Assembly: GCA_900551265.1 (NCBI GenBank)
Contig: URVL01000036.1
Location: forward strand, 1 to 16,825
DNA length: 16,825 nucleotides
Origin: an uncultured Eubacteriales bacterium
GTDB lineage: Bacteria > Bacillota > Clostridia > Oscillospirales > QAMX01
Direction of reading: 5' to 3'
In this document: piece after piece, positions 7,516 to 15,070 of the stretch
Layout: every line of letters begins with the position of its first letter
Position numbering within the stretch: the first letter of the stretch is position 1
Program-made: the position numbers and the translations under genes
Notes under the pieces: model-generated
Told to the model about the DNA's origin: nothing
The model's database searches: none
What the model saw: only the letters and a program-made list of their open reading frames with translations

Positions 7516-8883
7516 TCAGCCTGCATTTTCAGCAAGGATCTTGTTTGCGCCCTGCATAAATTCTGCAGCAGCGTCTTCCGGTGTCTCGGCCCCGAACAGT
7601 ACCTTCTGCCGTATATTTTTTTCCAGCTCGAAAATCTCGGAAGAACAAGCCGGTTCCAGCGCTGGAGCCGGCGCGCCGTGCTCGGCGACATATGTCACAT
7701 AATCAGAAATTTTTTGAGAAACCTCATCCAAATCATTCGCAATGGCTTCACATACTTCGCTGTTCATCGAAACGCCGCGCTCGTTCAACAATACTTTATT
7801 GGCATCTATATCGTTAATAATATAATTCAGAGCAGCGGCAGCGGCTTTTTTCTCCGCATCTGTGCCCGAGGAGCCCAATCCTGTCAGCTGAGAAGGCTGT
7901 ACATAGCATGGCTGACGGCTCCTATCCGGAAAGGTCGGCTGCATACAGATACCCAACGTCCTGTCTTCGCCCATGGCAGACTGAAGGCCCACGCCCATAT
8001 TAGATGTTAAAAATGCGTTCCAAGCCTTGCTTGCAACAATAGGTTCCAACTCCGACCCAGTGATGCCAGCATATTCCGACGGATCCACAACCCATTCGGC
8101 AGCGCCTGCCTCCGCCAATTCTTGATAGGCTCTTTCAATTATGGTCGGATCATCAAATCCCAGTGCCGTCTGCTCCTCGTTATAGAATTCATAGCCCGCA
8201 CCGCGAATCGTATTGCGCAGTGTTTCCGCATAGGTGATTTGCCAACAATAGCTTGTTTTGATTCCAGTGGCTTCATATACTTTTTGTCCAATTTCTTTGA
8301 ATTCTTCCCAAGTGGGTTCCATGCTAATCGTCAGGCCCAATTCTTGCAGCAAACTGGCATCATAGAACATGCAGCGGGCATTATTGCCCATACTCAAGGC
8401 ATACAAACTTCCATCCACCGTTCCCGCTGCGATGGTATTTGCGTCACACTTGGAAAGATCAATAATTCCGGCCTCTACATACTCATCCAGGGGAATGAGA
8501 AGGCCTTTATCAGCGTAACGGGGGACAGCGTCATAGTCTACCTGAATCAGATCGGGCAGGTCTCCCCCGGCTGCACGCGTCGTAATCAAATCATTATAAG
8601 AACCGCCATCACAATACTCCAACGCAAACGTGACCTCGGGGTGCAACGCTGTATACATTTCTGTCACAGCCGTTGTACGTTCAGCGCGTACCTGATTGCC
8701 CCACCAAGTATATCCCAGCGTAACTTCCTGTACCTGTGTTGATGTGGATGCAGCTTCTTGAGACGACGCGCCCGAGGCCGAGCCTGTACTGGCGGACGAT
8801 GTCCCCCCGCACGCCGCCAAAAGCAACACCAAAAAGATGGCTGCCAAAATCAGGCTGATTGTATTTTTTAATACATGTTTCAT
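7516..8883 (-). CDS. Sugar ABC transporter substrate-binding lipoprotein (SBP family 1, UgpB-like)
   Basis: This 455-residue extracellular binding protein feeds the two permeases. The N-terminus is a lipoprotein signal: basic residues, a hydrophobic core and lipobox LAAC with the lipidated Cys25. A Ser/Thr/Ala/Gly-rich linker (26-48) tethers it to the membrane. The mature domain has features of family 1 sugar-binding proteins: YTWWGNQVRAER near the start, AAGGDLPDLIQVDYDAVPRYADKGLLIPLDEY and PTWEEFKEIGQKV. Aromatic residues such as the WW pair could stack on a sugar ring. AAGGAG stands 6-7 nt before the ATG. It is the first gene of the six-gene operon and is read from the promoter at 9039-9067, opposite the AraC gene, so activation by that regulator is likely. 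The ligand is not identifiable. Confidence 0.95.
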   Translation of the reverse strand: MKHVLKNTISLILAAIFLVLLLAACGGTSSASTGSASGASSQEAASTSTQVQEVTLGYTWWGNQVRAERTTAVTEMYTALHPEVTFALEYCDGGSYNDLITTRAAGGDLPDLIQVDYDAVPRYADKGLLIPLDEYVEAGIIDLSKCDANTIAAGTVDGSLYALSMGNNARCMFYDASLLQELGLTISMEPTWEEFKEIGQKVYEATGIKTSYCWQITYAETLRNTIRGAGYEFYNEEQTALGFDDPTIIERAYQELAEAGAAEWVVDPSEYAGITGSELEPIVASKAWNAFLTSNMGVGLQSAMGEDRTLGICMQPTFPDRSRQPCYVQPSQLTGLGSSGTDAEKKAAAAALNYIINDIDANKVLLNERGVSMNSEVCEAIANDLDEVSQKISDYVTYVAEHGAPAPALEPACSSEIFELEKNIRQKVLFGAETPEDAAAEFMQGANKILAENAG

Positions 8884-9038
8884 CTTTATCTCCTTACTTT
8901 CTTCTGCCGCCCATTTTCAAACGGTTATTCGGCACCTTTTCATCCGCTCTTTTAGATGTACTTACAATCTGTAATTTTACAATTATCAATTGGACAAAAT
9001 ATATAGTTTATTACAACATAGCGCGCTTGTTTATATAC

Positions 9039-9067
9039 ATAATATTGCTTCTTGCCATAAAAGGCAA
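9039..9067 (-). promoter_or_regulatory. Promoter of the transporter operon
   Basis: Read on the minus strand, a -35 TTGCCT (9067-9062), a 17-bp spacer and a -10 TATTAT (9044-9039) form a good sigma-A promoter. It points at the lipoprotein gene, whose ATG is about 150 bp downstream. Confidence 0.7.
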
Positions 9068-9074
9068 TTTCTAT

Positions 9075-9098
9075 AGTTGCGCTCAAACATTTCAAAAA
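9075..9098 (-). promoter_or_regulatory. Candidate activator box upstream of the transporter promoter
   Basis: On the minus strand this runs TTTTTGAAATG then TTTGA then GCGCAACT and ends 7 bp before the -35. The same box, with the same 7-bp gap, precedes the promoter of the tandem TIM-barrel genes at 11041-11063. Position and length suit a single AraC-type activator site next to RNA polymerase. Binding itself is inferred. Confidence 0.6.
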
Positions 9099-9206
9099 TT
9101 GCTTCTTTACTCGTTTTCTATTTTTTATATGCTGCAAATTTATTATTATTATTATGAGAAATCTTATACACAAAAACGTTATAGGAGAAATGAGGCGCAT
9201 ATCATT

Positions 9207-10163
9207 ATGTATGGTCCAAATCCGTTTTTCAATTTACCTGACGATTCTTATAACGACATTCAGTCCTTCCAAAAAATTGGGATTGCTTCTAACGCATCCT
9301 GTTACAAACAACTGTTTTACCAGGATGCAATGTGGAATATTGATCATTTTCTTGATGAAAATGCTCAAAATTTCCCGCTGCATCTTCATGACTATCTAGA
9401 AGTGATTCTTTTTTTGCATGGCAATATTGACTATCTTGTTGAAAGCAAACTTTATCGCATCAATCCAGCGGACATCGTCCTCATCCCGAAAGGATATTTC
9501 CATCGTCCGCATATTCTGAATTCTCAATTGGCCTATGAACGAATTATCGTTTGGATGACAAATGAAGCACTTAAAGAGCTTAGTACGCCAGAAATTGACC
9601 TGATGTACTGCATCCGATATATTTCTGAAAAACAATATTTTTTGATTCCCGAGCAAGCTCCTGAAAACTTTCTGATTCGGACAGCTATGCAGCAATTGGC
9701 ACATCTGCAAACTGGAGATATCTATGGAAAAAAGTTGCTGATTACAGGTTTTCTTCGCGAAATTATTCTGTATTCGTATCAATCGGCGCTCTCTCCCGCA
9801 CTGTCTCCGCAGCGTATTGTAAAAAGCCCTTTAATTACCGCTGCAGTAGATTATATCTCACATCATTTATCTGATCAGATCACACTGGAATCCCTTTCAG
9901 ACAGATTATTCGTCAGTAAATATCATCTGGCACATACCTTTAAACACCATATGGGAGTCTCGCTTCATCAATACATCATCAGCAAGCGGATGCTCCTTGC
10001 AAAAAAACTGATTGCCAGCGGGCAACCGTTTAATACGGTATGTACTGATTGCGGATTCAACAATTATTCCAACTTTTTTAAAGTTTTCAAGGCTAACGTT
10101 GGTCTATCTCCCCGAGATTATCTCAACGCTCTTATTGCAGACCACGATTTTGAAAATTCATAA
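9207..10163 (+). CDS. AraC-family transcriptional regulator with N-terminal cupin sensor
   Basis: This 318-residue regulator has the standard two-part AraC layout. Residues ~55-115 form a cupin-like sensor: FPLHLHDYLEV gives a metal- or ligand-type His cluster, and INPADIVLIPKGYFHRP is the conserved turn. Residues ~208-310 are the double helix-turn-helix DNA-binding domain, with a first helix pair around ITLESLSDRLFVSKYHLAHTF and the family signature CGFNNYSNFFKVFK...GLSPRDY at 282-305. The open frame extends further upstream, but only the ATG at 9207 has a plausible ribosome binding site (GAGG, 11 nt before). It stands between two divergent transcription units that share an upstream box and is the obvious candidate activator of both. 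The inducer is probably the imported sugar or a derivative (inference). Confidence 0.92.
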   Translation: MYGPNPFFNLPDDSYNDIQSFQKIGIASNASCYKQLFYQDAMWNIDHFLDENAQNFPLHLHDYLEVILFLHGNIDYLVESKLYRINPADIVLIPKGYFHRPHILNSQLAYERIIVWMTNEALKELSTPEIDLMYCIRYISEKQYFLIPEQAPENFLIRTAMQQLAHLQTGDIYGKKLLITGFLREIILYSYQSALSPALSPQRIVKSPLITAAVDYISHHLSDQITLESLSDRLFVSKYHLAHTFKHHMGVSLHQYIISKRMLLAKKLIASGQPFNTVCTDCGFNNYSNFFKVFKANVGLSPRDYLNALIADHDFENS

Positions 10164-10945
10164 CGCAATTGTAAGAGCAAGTAGGACACGCCGTGGGTAA
10201 AAATAGGGCGGACGCTCTATCCTGAGCAAGGATACAATATTGCTTCATCCTACGCATCAAAATCTCGGCCTGCCTATTGCCTGGACAGAAAGACGCTCTT
10301 TCCGGACCCAATGCTGCAGAGAGTACTCAAACGGCTTGCATAGGCCAAAGCTTAGCGTAACTGTGCAGACTGATTGTGATTCCAGACCTTCCGTACCGTC
10401 CAGCCTGTAATACGTCGCTTATCCGCTTTTCGGTACATGGGACAGGTTGCTCCGTTAGCTTTGTAGGTCACTTTTCCTCTGCTGTTTTTGCAGTCCGATG
10501 TACCTTGATGCATTTTGTTCGCAGCGGTTTTGGCCCAACAGTTTTAACGTCCGACGGACTCATAAAGCCCGGCAGTCCTTTGTGGATCGCCGGGCTTTTC
10601 CGCACTATCATCCCTTCCAAAACCGCAGGCCGTATCCTTGGCGGCAAAGCATATGACCGACATCGCTTCGTGGCCGGGCAAACTGCTCAAAGCCTCAGGC
10701 AAAGACTTTTCCGTCTTCGGAGGCCGCAAACCGCAGGACCTCATACGGTCGCAAGTGTGCGGCGGCGAAGCCCCGAACAGGCTCACAACCTGCTTGACTG
10801 CATCGCGCGCGTCTGCCTCCACGGGCAAAATGCGGGACATGGTTTTGGCCCGCAGGTGCGTTTAACGACATTATGAACGAAAATTTCGTCTTCCAGAGCG
10901 ACGTTTTCCCGTGTCAACGCTCGTCAGACTGAGTCTATGTTACAA
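10164..10945. other. Gene-free stretch of unknown origin
   Basis: Nothing recognisable was found on either strand apart from a terminator-like hairpin at 10563-10599 and a small hairpin at 10217-10234. Frames on both strands of 10540-10870 stay open for about 100-166 codons but show no family motif and no good ribosome binding site. The base composition of ~10540-10870 is visibly richer in G and C than the AraC gene before it, which may mean foreign or decayed DNA. Confidence 0.5.
10563..10599. terminator. Terminator-like hairpin in the gene-free stretch
   Basis: AAAGCCCGGC (10564-10573) pairs perfectly with GCCGGGCTTT (10589-10598) around a 15-nt loop, ending in a short T-run (TTTT). It is 400 bp past the AraC stop. 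The nearly symmetrical A/T flanks allow use in either direction. Which transcript it ends is unclear. Confidence 0.65.
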
Positions 10946-10979
10946 ATAAAGAACACCTCTTGCATTTTTTCATGCAGTT
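10946..10979 (+). promoter_or_regulatory. Distal copy of the repeat upstream of the tandem TIM-barrel promoter
   Basis: ATAAAGAACAC, TTGCATTTT and, after a gap, GCA plus TTTCTT match the order found at 11028-11068 (ATAAAGAGCAC, TTGCATTTT, GCA, TTCTT), 82 bp downstream, with a 2-nt length difference. It may be a second, upstream binding site for the same regulator. It also contains a small inverted repeat, TGCAT-TTTTTC-ATGCA. Confidence 0.45.
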
Positions 10980-11040
10980 TCTTGACTACAAACCAAAATT
11001 TAATTCCACCCTATTATTATTTCGTTGATAAAGAGCACAA

Positions 11041-11063
11041 TTTTTGCATTTTGCTGCGCAACT
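11041..11063 (+). promoter_or_regulatory. Candidate activator box upstream of the tandem TIM-barrel promoter
   Basis: TTTTTGCATTTT then GCT then GCGCAACT ends 7 bp before the -35 at 11071. The box at 9075-9098 before the transporter promoter matches at 17 of 24 positions with one gap, including the outer TTTTTG and GCGCAACT blocks, and has the same 7-bp distance to its -35. Confidence 0.6.
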
Positions 11064-11070
11064 TCTTTGA

Positions 11071-11099
11071 TTGTACTTGTACAAATAGCTTGCTAGAAT
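11071..11099 (+). promoter_or_regulatory. Promoter of the tandem TIM-barrel operon
   Basis: -35 TTGTAC (11071-11076), a 17-bp spacer and -10 TAGAAT (11094-11099), with an extended TG before it (TGC), make a good promoter 95 bp upstream of the first ATG. A perfect palindrome TTGTAC-TT-GTACAA (11071-11084) covers the -35 and could be a repressor operator. A leader inverted repeat (AACAAGCG / CGCTTGTT, 11117-11145) lies just downstream of the likely transcription start. Confidence 0.75.
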
Positions 11100-11194
11100 A
11101 AAAATAATCCCAAAATAACAAGCGGAAAAATAAAGGACGCTTGTTCAAAAAATAGTATACGCCCATAAATTTTTTGAAAGGAAGAATTGGCTCC

Positions 11195-12007
11195 ATGAAA
11201 AACTTAATTCCCGCCGTGCAACTTTTTACGCTACGCGAATTTACTCAGACAAAAGAAGGGCTGGAGAACTGCTTCAAACGTATCCGCACCGAAATGGATT
11301 GTGATGCCGTACAAATTTCCTGCATTGGACGTGACATTCCTGCCTCCTTTATTGCTGCGCTTTCTAAAGAATATGCTATAAAAATTTGCATTACCCATGC
11401 GCCGCCAGATCTCGTTTTTAGTAAAGATTTAGATGTATATCGCAAACTGATTAAAGACCATCAAACATATGGCTGTAACATCCTGGGCGTTGGAAATTCG
11501 ATCCCACGTTATATTGATGATGGTTACGCGGGATTCAAGCGCATGCTACATGATATCGCTCCCCTTCTGTCGGAACTGAAAGCCAACGGTATGAAATTCG
11601 CATACCATAGCCATACTTATGAATTTGTAAAAGATCCGCAGACAGGACGGTATATTTATGACATGCTGGTGGAAGACACCGATCCTGATGTTTTCCATTT
11701 CATCCAGGATTCCTTCTGGATGCGTTATGGCGGCATCAATCATCAAAAATATTTGGAAAAGGTCGCTGGACGTATCGAAGTACTGCACGTCAAGGATTCA
11801 ACTCCACGACAGTCCTTCTGTGGCGATGCAGAGCCCTATTTCGGTACGATCGGGGAGGGAAACATCTATTATCCCCCCATTCTGGATGCCTGTGAAAAGG
11901 CAGGCGTTCAATATCTTGCTATCGAGCAGGATTATTGTCAGCGAGATCCCTTCGAAAGCTTAAAAGCCGCTATGTCTGCCTTGAAAAAGACAATTGCTGA
12001 AATTTGA
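11195..12007 (+). CDS. Sugar phosphate isomerase/epimerase-family TIM barrel (first of a tandem pair)
   Basis: This 270-residue xylose-isomerase-like TIM barrel is of the COG1082 type. Active-site segments are in the expected order: AYHSHTYEF (His138, His140, Glu143), QDSFW (Asp172), LHVKD (His198, Lys200), GEG (219-222 region) and AIEQDYC (Glu244, Asp246), followed by the family-typical RDPFESLKAAM. These suit a metal-dependent isomerase, epimerase or lyase acting on a keto-sugar. The start is the ATG at 11195: an AAGGAAG stands about 10 nt before it, while the TTG at 11174 has none. It is followed after 21 bp by a divergent paralogue, so the two probably act together. The shared upstream box links this pair to the transporter operon. 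The reaction is not identifiable; elimination or hydration of an oxidised glycoside is a reasonable hypothesis. Confidence 0.87.
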   Translation: MKNLIPAVQLFTLREFTQTKEGLENCFKRIRTEMDCDAVQISCIGRDIPASFIAALSKEYAIKICITHAPPDLVFSKDLDVYRKLIKDHQTYGCNILGVGNSIPRYIDDGYAGFKRMLHDIAPLLSELKANGMKFAYHSHTYEFVKDPQTGRYIYDMLVEDTDPDVFHFIQDSFWMRYGGINHQKYLEKVAGRIEVLHVKDSTPRQSFCGDAEPYFGTIGEGNIYYPPILDACEKAGVQYLAIEQDYCQRDPFESLKAAMSALKKTIAEI

Positions 12008-12028
12008 AAGTAAGGAGAAAATCGGAAA

Positions 12029-12853
12029 ATGTGTAATATCAAAATAGGAGCTCAACTACGCACCGTGCGTGATTATTGCCTGACACGTGAAGAACTGTTC
12101 AATACGTTCCGTCGTATTCGCGACATCGGTTACGATGGTGTAGAAATCGAAAATGTACATAAAATTGCAGATCCGGAGGAGATCGCCGAATTTTTAAACG
12201 AGATCGGCTTAGAGGTTTGCTGCACCCGCAACAAGTATGGCCGAACAGAGTTTGACCTCGAAGGGATGATCCGTGAAGCAAAGCTCTACAAAACTCCGTA
12301 TATGGGGATAGGAACTATTGGCTGTGAGGACATCTTCTACAATGCTTCAGGCGTGCAGCGCTATGCTGATTTCATGACAGAAGTGACTTCAGAAGCTCAA
12401 AAGCAGGGCATAATTCCCACTTATGATCTTCGCTCTCAGGAATACGTTCGAGATGGCGAAGGTAAATTAGCCTATCTGCGTTCTTCCGGGACTCCGTTTC
12501 CTGTAGAGGTAATCCTTGCCGGAACCCCGGAAGCTTTCCACATGGCTCCTGATAGCTGGCATTTGGTAAATGCCAGCATTCCCATTCCTGAGTGCCTTAA
12601 TTTTCTGAAAGGAAGAGTGGACATTTTCCGCTTTCGAGATGTTAAAATTGCACTTAATGACCTAACTTTCTATCGCGCGCACCGCGATCCTTGTGAATGC
12701 GGAGAAGGCGTGTTGGACTTTGTCTCCTGGTTACCTTCGCTGGCGGATTCCGGTGTTAAGTGGATAACTCTGGGACAAGAATTTTGCACTAAGGATCCTT
12801 TCACTTGTCTGGAAATCAGCCTGCGCAATATCCGTCCTTTACTTGACGCTTGA
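12029..12853 (+). CDS. Divergent TIM-barrel paralogue with altered metal site (second of a tandem pair)
   Basis: This 274-residue member of the same fold is clearly related to its upstream neighbour; compare GEGVLDFVSWLPSLADSGVKW and CTKDPFTCLEISL at the end. Aligned by eye with the first gene's product, several usual active-site residues are replaced: His138/His140 by Asp133/Arg135 (TYDLRSQEY), His198 by Arg201 (FRFRDVK) and Glu244 by Gly249 (LGQEFC). Asp175 (PDSW) and a Glu at 251 remain. It may have lost metal-dependent catalysis, act by another mechanism, or be a structural partner. AAGGAG stands 11 nt before the ATG, and a perfect terminator follows. A partial protein at the right edge of the window shares its GQE signature. 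The fold is confident; the function is unknown. Confidence 0.8.
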   Translation: MCNIKIGAQLRTVRDYCLTREELFNTFRRIRDIGYDGVEIENVHKIADPEEIAEFLNEIGLEVCCTRNKYGRTEFDLEGMIREAKLYKTPYMGIGTIGCEDIFYNASGVQRYADFMTEVTSEAQKQGIIPTYDLRSQEYVRDGEGKLAYLRSSGTPFPVEVILAGTPEAFHMAPDSWHLVNASIPIPECLNFLKGRVDIFRFRDVKIALNDLTFYRAHRDPCECGEGVLDFVSWLPSLADSGVKWITLGQEFCTKDPFTCLEISLRNIRPLLDA

Positions 12854-12876
12854 GTTGATCTTAAAACGTATTTCGT

Positions 12877-12918
12877 AAAAAAGAGAAGCCGTCTTGACAC
12901 AGACGGCTTCTCTTTTTT
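12877..12918. terminator. Strong bidirectional terminator between convergent genes
   Basis: A perfect 18-bp inverted repeat, with GAGAAGCCGTCT at its core and six A on one side and six T on the other, closes around a 6-nt TGACAC loop. It serves both the tandem TIM-barrel operon (plus) and the TIM-barrel gene ending at 12926 (minus). Confidence 0.95.
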
Positions 12919-12925
12919 ACAGTGA

Positions 12926-13723
12926 CTATATTTTTTCTTCATAAAGGAATTTTTTAAATACCGGCATACTCTGGGTAATTCCTTTATCAATGTTCATATC
13001 AAAACACTCCAGAGAGAGGCGCCCATCATACCCAATCTTGCGCAATGCTCCAAAAAAAGGTGCATATTCAAAGCCGTCATCTAATGCCGGATAGCTTCTG
13101 GCCTCGTCTGCACAAGAAATATGGGCATGCCGTATCCAACTGCCCGCTTGGACGATATCAGACATCGGTTCATTTTCGTAGTACATGTGATAATAATCAC
13201 ACAGAGCAAACAGCATCGGATGAGCTACTTCTTTCGCCAATTTTACTGCGTCGGGTACGGTCTTAATAGTATCATTTTCTACTTCTCTGCTGCAAACTGG
13301 TTCAATGACTACAGTTATGTCATATTGTTCCGCATATTCCATCAGACACCGCAAAAACGTCACCAACTGCGCTCTTGCTTTCTCTTGCGGATATCCTTCC
13401 GGGACTGCCCGAGCACGAGCGCTTCCAAACACCATAAGCTTTGCTCCCATTTTTGCGGCGCGGGGAAAAGCACGTGAAAAATACTTCCGATACTGTATCT
13501 CGCTTACATTTTCTCCTACGATTGGTATACTGCCGTCCAACGGAAGTAACAGATTGAACACTTCAATTTTTATCGGAGCGTCTTCAATACGCGCCGCAAA
13601 AGCAGCAAAATCTTCTTCCGGCATCTCCATCAGCCTGCACAGATTCATATCTATGTAATCCATATTATGCTGAATTACAACTTCTGCCTGCCCGGCGTCC
13701 CGCACGTTACATCCCAGTCTCAT
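12926..13723 (-). CDS. Sugar phosphate isomerase/epimerase-family TIM barrel, epimerase-like
   Basis: This 265-residue TIM barrel has a complete set of the metal ligands seen in the D-tagatose 3-epimerase and hydroxypyruvate isomerase group: Glu141 (VVIEPV), Asp176 and His179 (CDYYHM), His201 (HAHIS) and Glu239 (SLECF). It is thus a likely Mn/Mg-dependent keto-sugar epimerase or isomerase. The frame continues upstream to 13792, but I start at the ATG at 13723 (MRLGCNV, typical first strand), where GGAAGG and AGGGG stand just before. It is convergent with the tandem pair and shares a bidirectional terminator with it. No convincing promoter or copy of the shared activator box was found upstream, so its control may differ. 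The substrate is unknown. Confidence 0.87.
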   Translation of the reverse strand: MRLGCNVRDAGQAEVVIQHNMDYIDMNLCRLMEMPEEDFAAFAARIEDAPIKIEVFNLLLPLDGSIPIVGENVSEIQYRKYFSRAFPRAAKMGAKLMVFGSARARAVPEGYPQEKARAQLVTFLRCLMEYAEQYDITVVIEPVCSREVENDTIKTVPDAVKLAKEVAHPMLFALCDYYHMYYENEPMSDIVQAGSWIRHAHISCADEARSYPALDDGFEYAPFFGALRKIGYDGRLSLECFDMNIDKGITQSMPVFKKFLYEEKI

Positions 13724-14353
13724 ACTACCCCTGCCTTCCAATTCAAATTTATTCGACATATTCATGATACAAAGCCATCTTGTCATTAGCAATTTAAAAA
13801 ATTGTCCAGAAACTTGCGAAATTTGCTCTTTTATATACTGCTATTATTTTCCGCTTTCTTTCTGAACTTATCTGATCATTTCAAAGCACTGTGCACCTTT
13901 ATACCTGCAGAGGCGCTTTTGAGCTGCCCGCACTACTTCATGCCGCATAATGGATATGTTTTTTATTACCAAATCTTCCGAAAAGTAGCCAGGATTGATT
14001 GTAAAATTAATTTGGGCACTAAAAAATCTACAGTAATTGCCCAGTAGTAGAATGAAATTAAAACGACAACATTCGCCAAAGGAGCGCAAACAATATGGAC
14101 GGCCTAAATTGCACCAAGAATTTGAAGAATGCAAAAAGGCTCAACATCTGCAAATGGAAAAGCAATAGGCAATCAAAACACTTAGGAGGCAAAGGTCAGG
14201 AATCCGAGTAAGCACAAGAGAGAGGCTGTACACCATTAACAATCACGAATGAGTTATATAGAGGTTCGCCAATCTGTAAGGGCAAATGAGGGAGGATGCT
14301 CGGCTGTGTTCTTCCCGGTGTGGCAAATCCGTCTATGAAGCAAATAGGACAAC
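13724..14353. other. AT-rich stretch without a recognised gene, upstream of the IS30 relic
   Basis: No gene could be supported on either strand. It must hold the promoter of the minus-strand gene starting at 13723, but no -35/-10 pair with good spacing was found; TATATA/TATAAA on the minus strand around 13830 lacks a -35. From about 14052 the plus strand carries short broken frames (such as MKLKRQHSPKERKQYGRPK) that could be the decayed N-terminal part of the IS30 transposase, but this is unsure. Confidence 0.45.
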
Positions 14354-15024
14354 GTGCCACAACCCTACAAAAAAATTTGTATGCGCACTCTCTACAATAA
14401 TGGTAGACAAGGGGAGTTTTCTATTAAACTTACGAAACTCCCCGAAGCCCTAAAGCAAAAGGCAACGAGCCAGCATGAAAAAGAGAACAAAGAAGCGCTG
14501 CGAAAAAGCAGTTCCAACCGTCCGGGAAGCCAATCTTTCCGTATTGAAGAAGGGCATAGTGAGGGTGATATCGCAGTTGGTAAAATGACGGTAAAGAGAC
14601 CGCCGTCTTTTCTGGAAAAGATAGGCAAACCACCTTGCCTGCCATAATTCCAGATAGGATCTGCAAAGCCGTCATCCGAGTCACGTAGGTGTTCGTGCCG
14701 CGCCTGAAGATAACTTTTTCAATGCCTTTGAGGCTATTACCGTGGACAATAACAGCAAGTTTCCGACTTAGCTAAGTTGGAACAATGGGGACAAAAGTAT
14801 TCTTTTTTCACCCGCACACCTCATAGAGGTACCCGTAAAATGAGTGGCACAACATCCTGTTCCAGACCTATATTTTCCCAAAGGTGCTTTCCTTGAAAAG
14901 TGCAACATTAAGGATATTCTTTCTGCCACCGATGAGCCAGACGGATATTTCGCGTAAAAAGTTGGATTACAGCACTCCTGAAGAGCTGTTCGATGCATTT
15001 CCGGGTTCCGTCTCCGCAACCTGA
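14354..15024 (+). pseudogene. IS30-family transposase pseudogene
   Basis: This is a decayed DDE transposase of the IS30 family, recognisable only when three frames are joined. TLYNNGRQGEFSIKL and then EEGHSEGDIAVGKM match the family's TLYnYid and GHWEGDtVvGk segments (first catalytic Asp). ITVDNNSKF (Asp codon 14744-14746) matches TVDNGSEF. After stops and a shift at ~14838, NEWHN matches NERHN (third catalytic residue). A further frame gives FPKGAFLEKCNIKDIL, and a last one gives YSTPEELFDAFPGSVSAT ending at 15024. At least three frameshifts and several stops are present. The middle, 14640-14730, is garbled and probably deleted. It is an old insertion that cannot be active. Confidence 0.82.
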
Positions 15025-15070
15025 CCCCGTCCCCTATCCTACCGGGCACAGCTTCTCTCTACCTTCTGGA

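Larger units (their letters stand above)
8884..9206. promoter_or_regulatory. Divergent control region between the transporter operon and the AraC gene
   Basis: This AT-rich stretch of 323 bases holds the lipoprotein promoter and its upstream box (listed separately) and a ~155-nt untranslated leader for the lipoprotein gene. No convincing promoter was found for the AraC gene itself on the plus strand. A small inverted repeat TTGCC-ATAAAA-GGCAA (9052-9067) overlaps the lipoprotein promoter spacer and -35. Confidence 0.75.

Noticed and set aside
9072..9077. TATAGT as a plus-strand -10 for the AraC gene
   Set aside because: The nearest -35-like sequences are 14 or 21 bp away, outside normal spacing.
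9044..9107. Exact 10-bp direct repeat ATTGCTTCTT (9044-9053 and 9098-9107) in the divergent region
   Set aside because: The first nine bases occur again inside the AraC coding region near 9283, and the repeat does not fit the position of the promoters, so it looks like chance in AT-rich DNA.
10376..10876. Open frame of 166 codons in the gene-free stretch
   Set aside because: No ribosome binding site, no recognisable motif, and equally long frames on the other strand; typical of GC-rich non-coding DNA.
13802..14134. Short open frames on both strands upstream of the IS30 relic
   Set aside because: No start with a ribosome binding site and no family features; they lie in AT-rich debris or promoter DNA.
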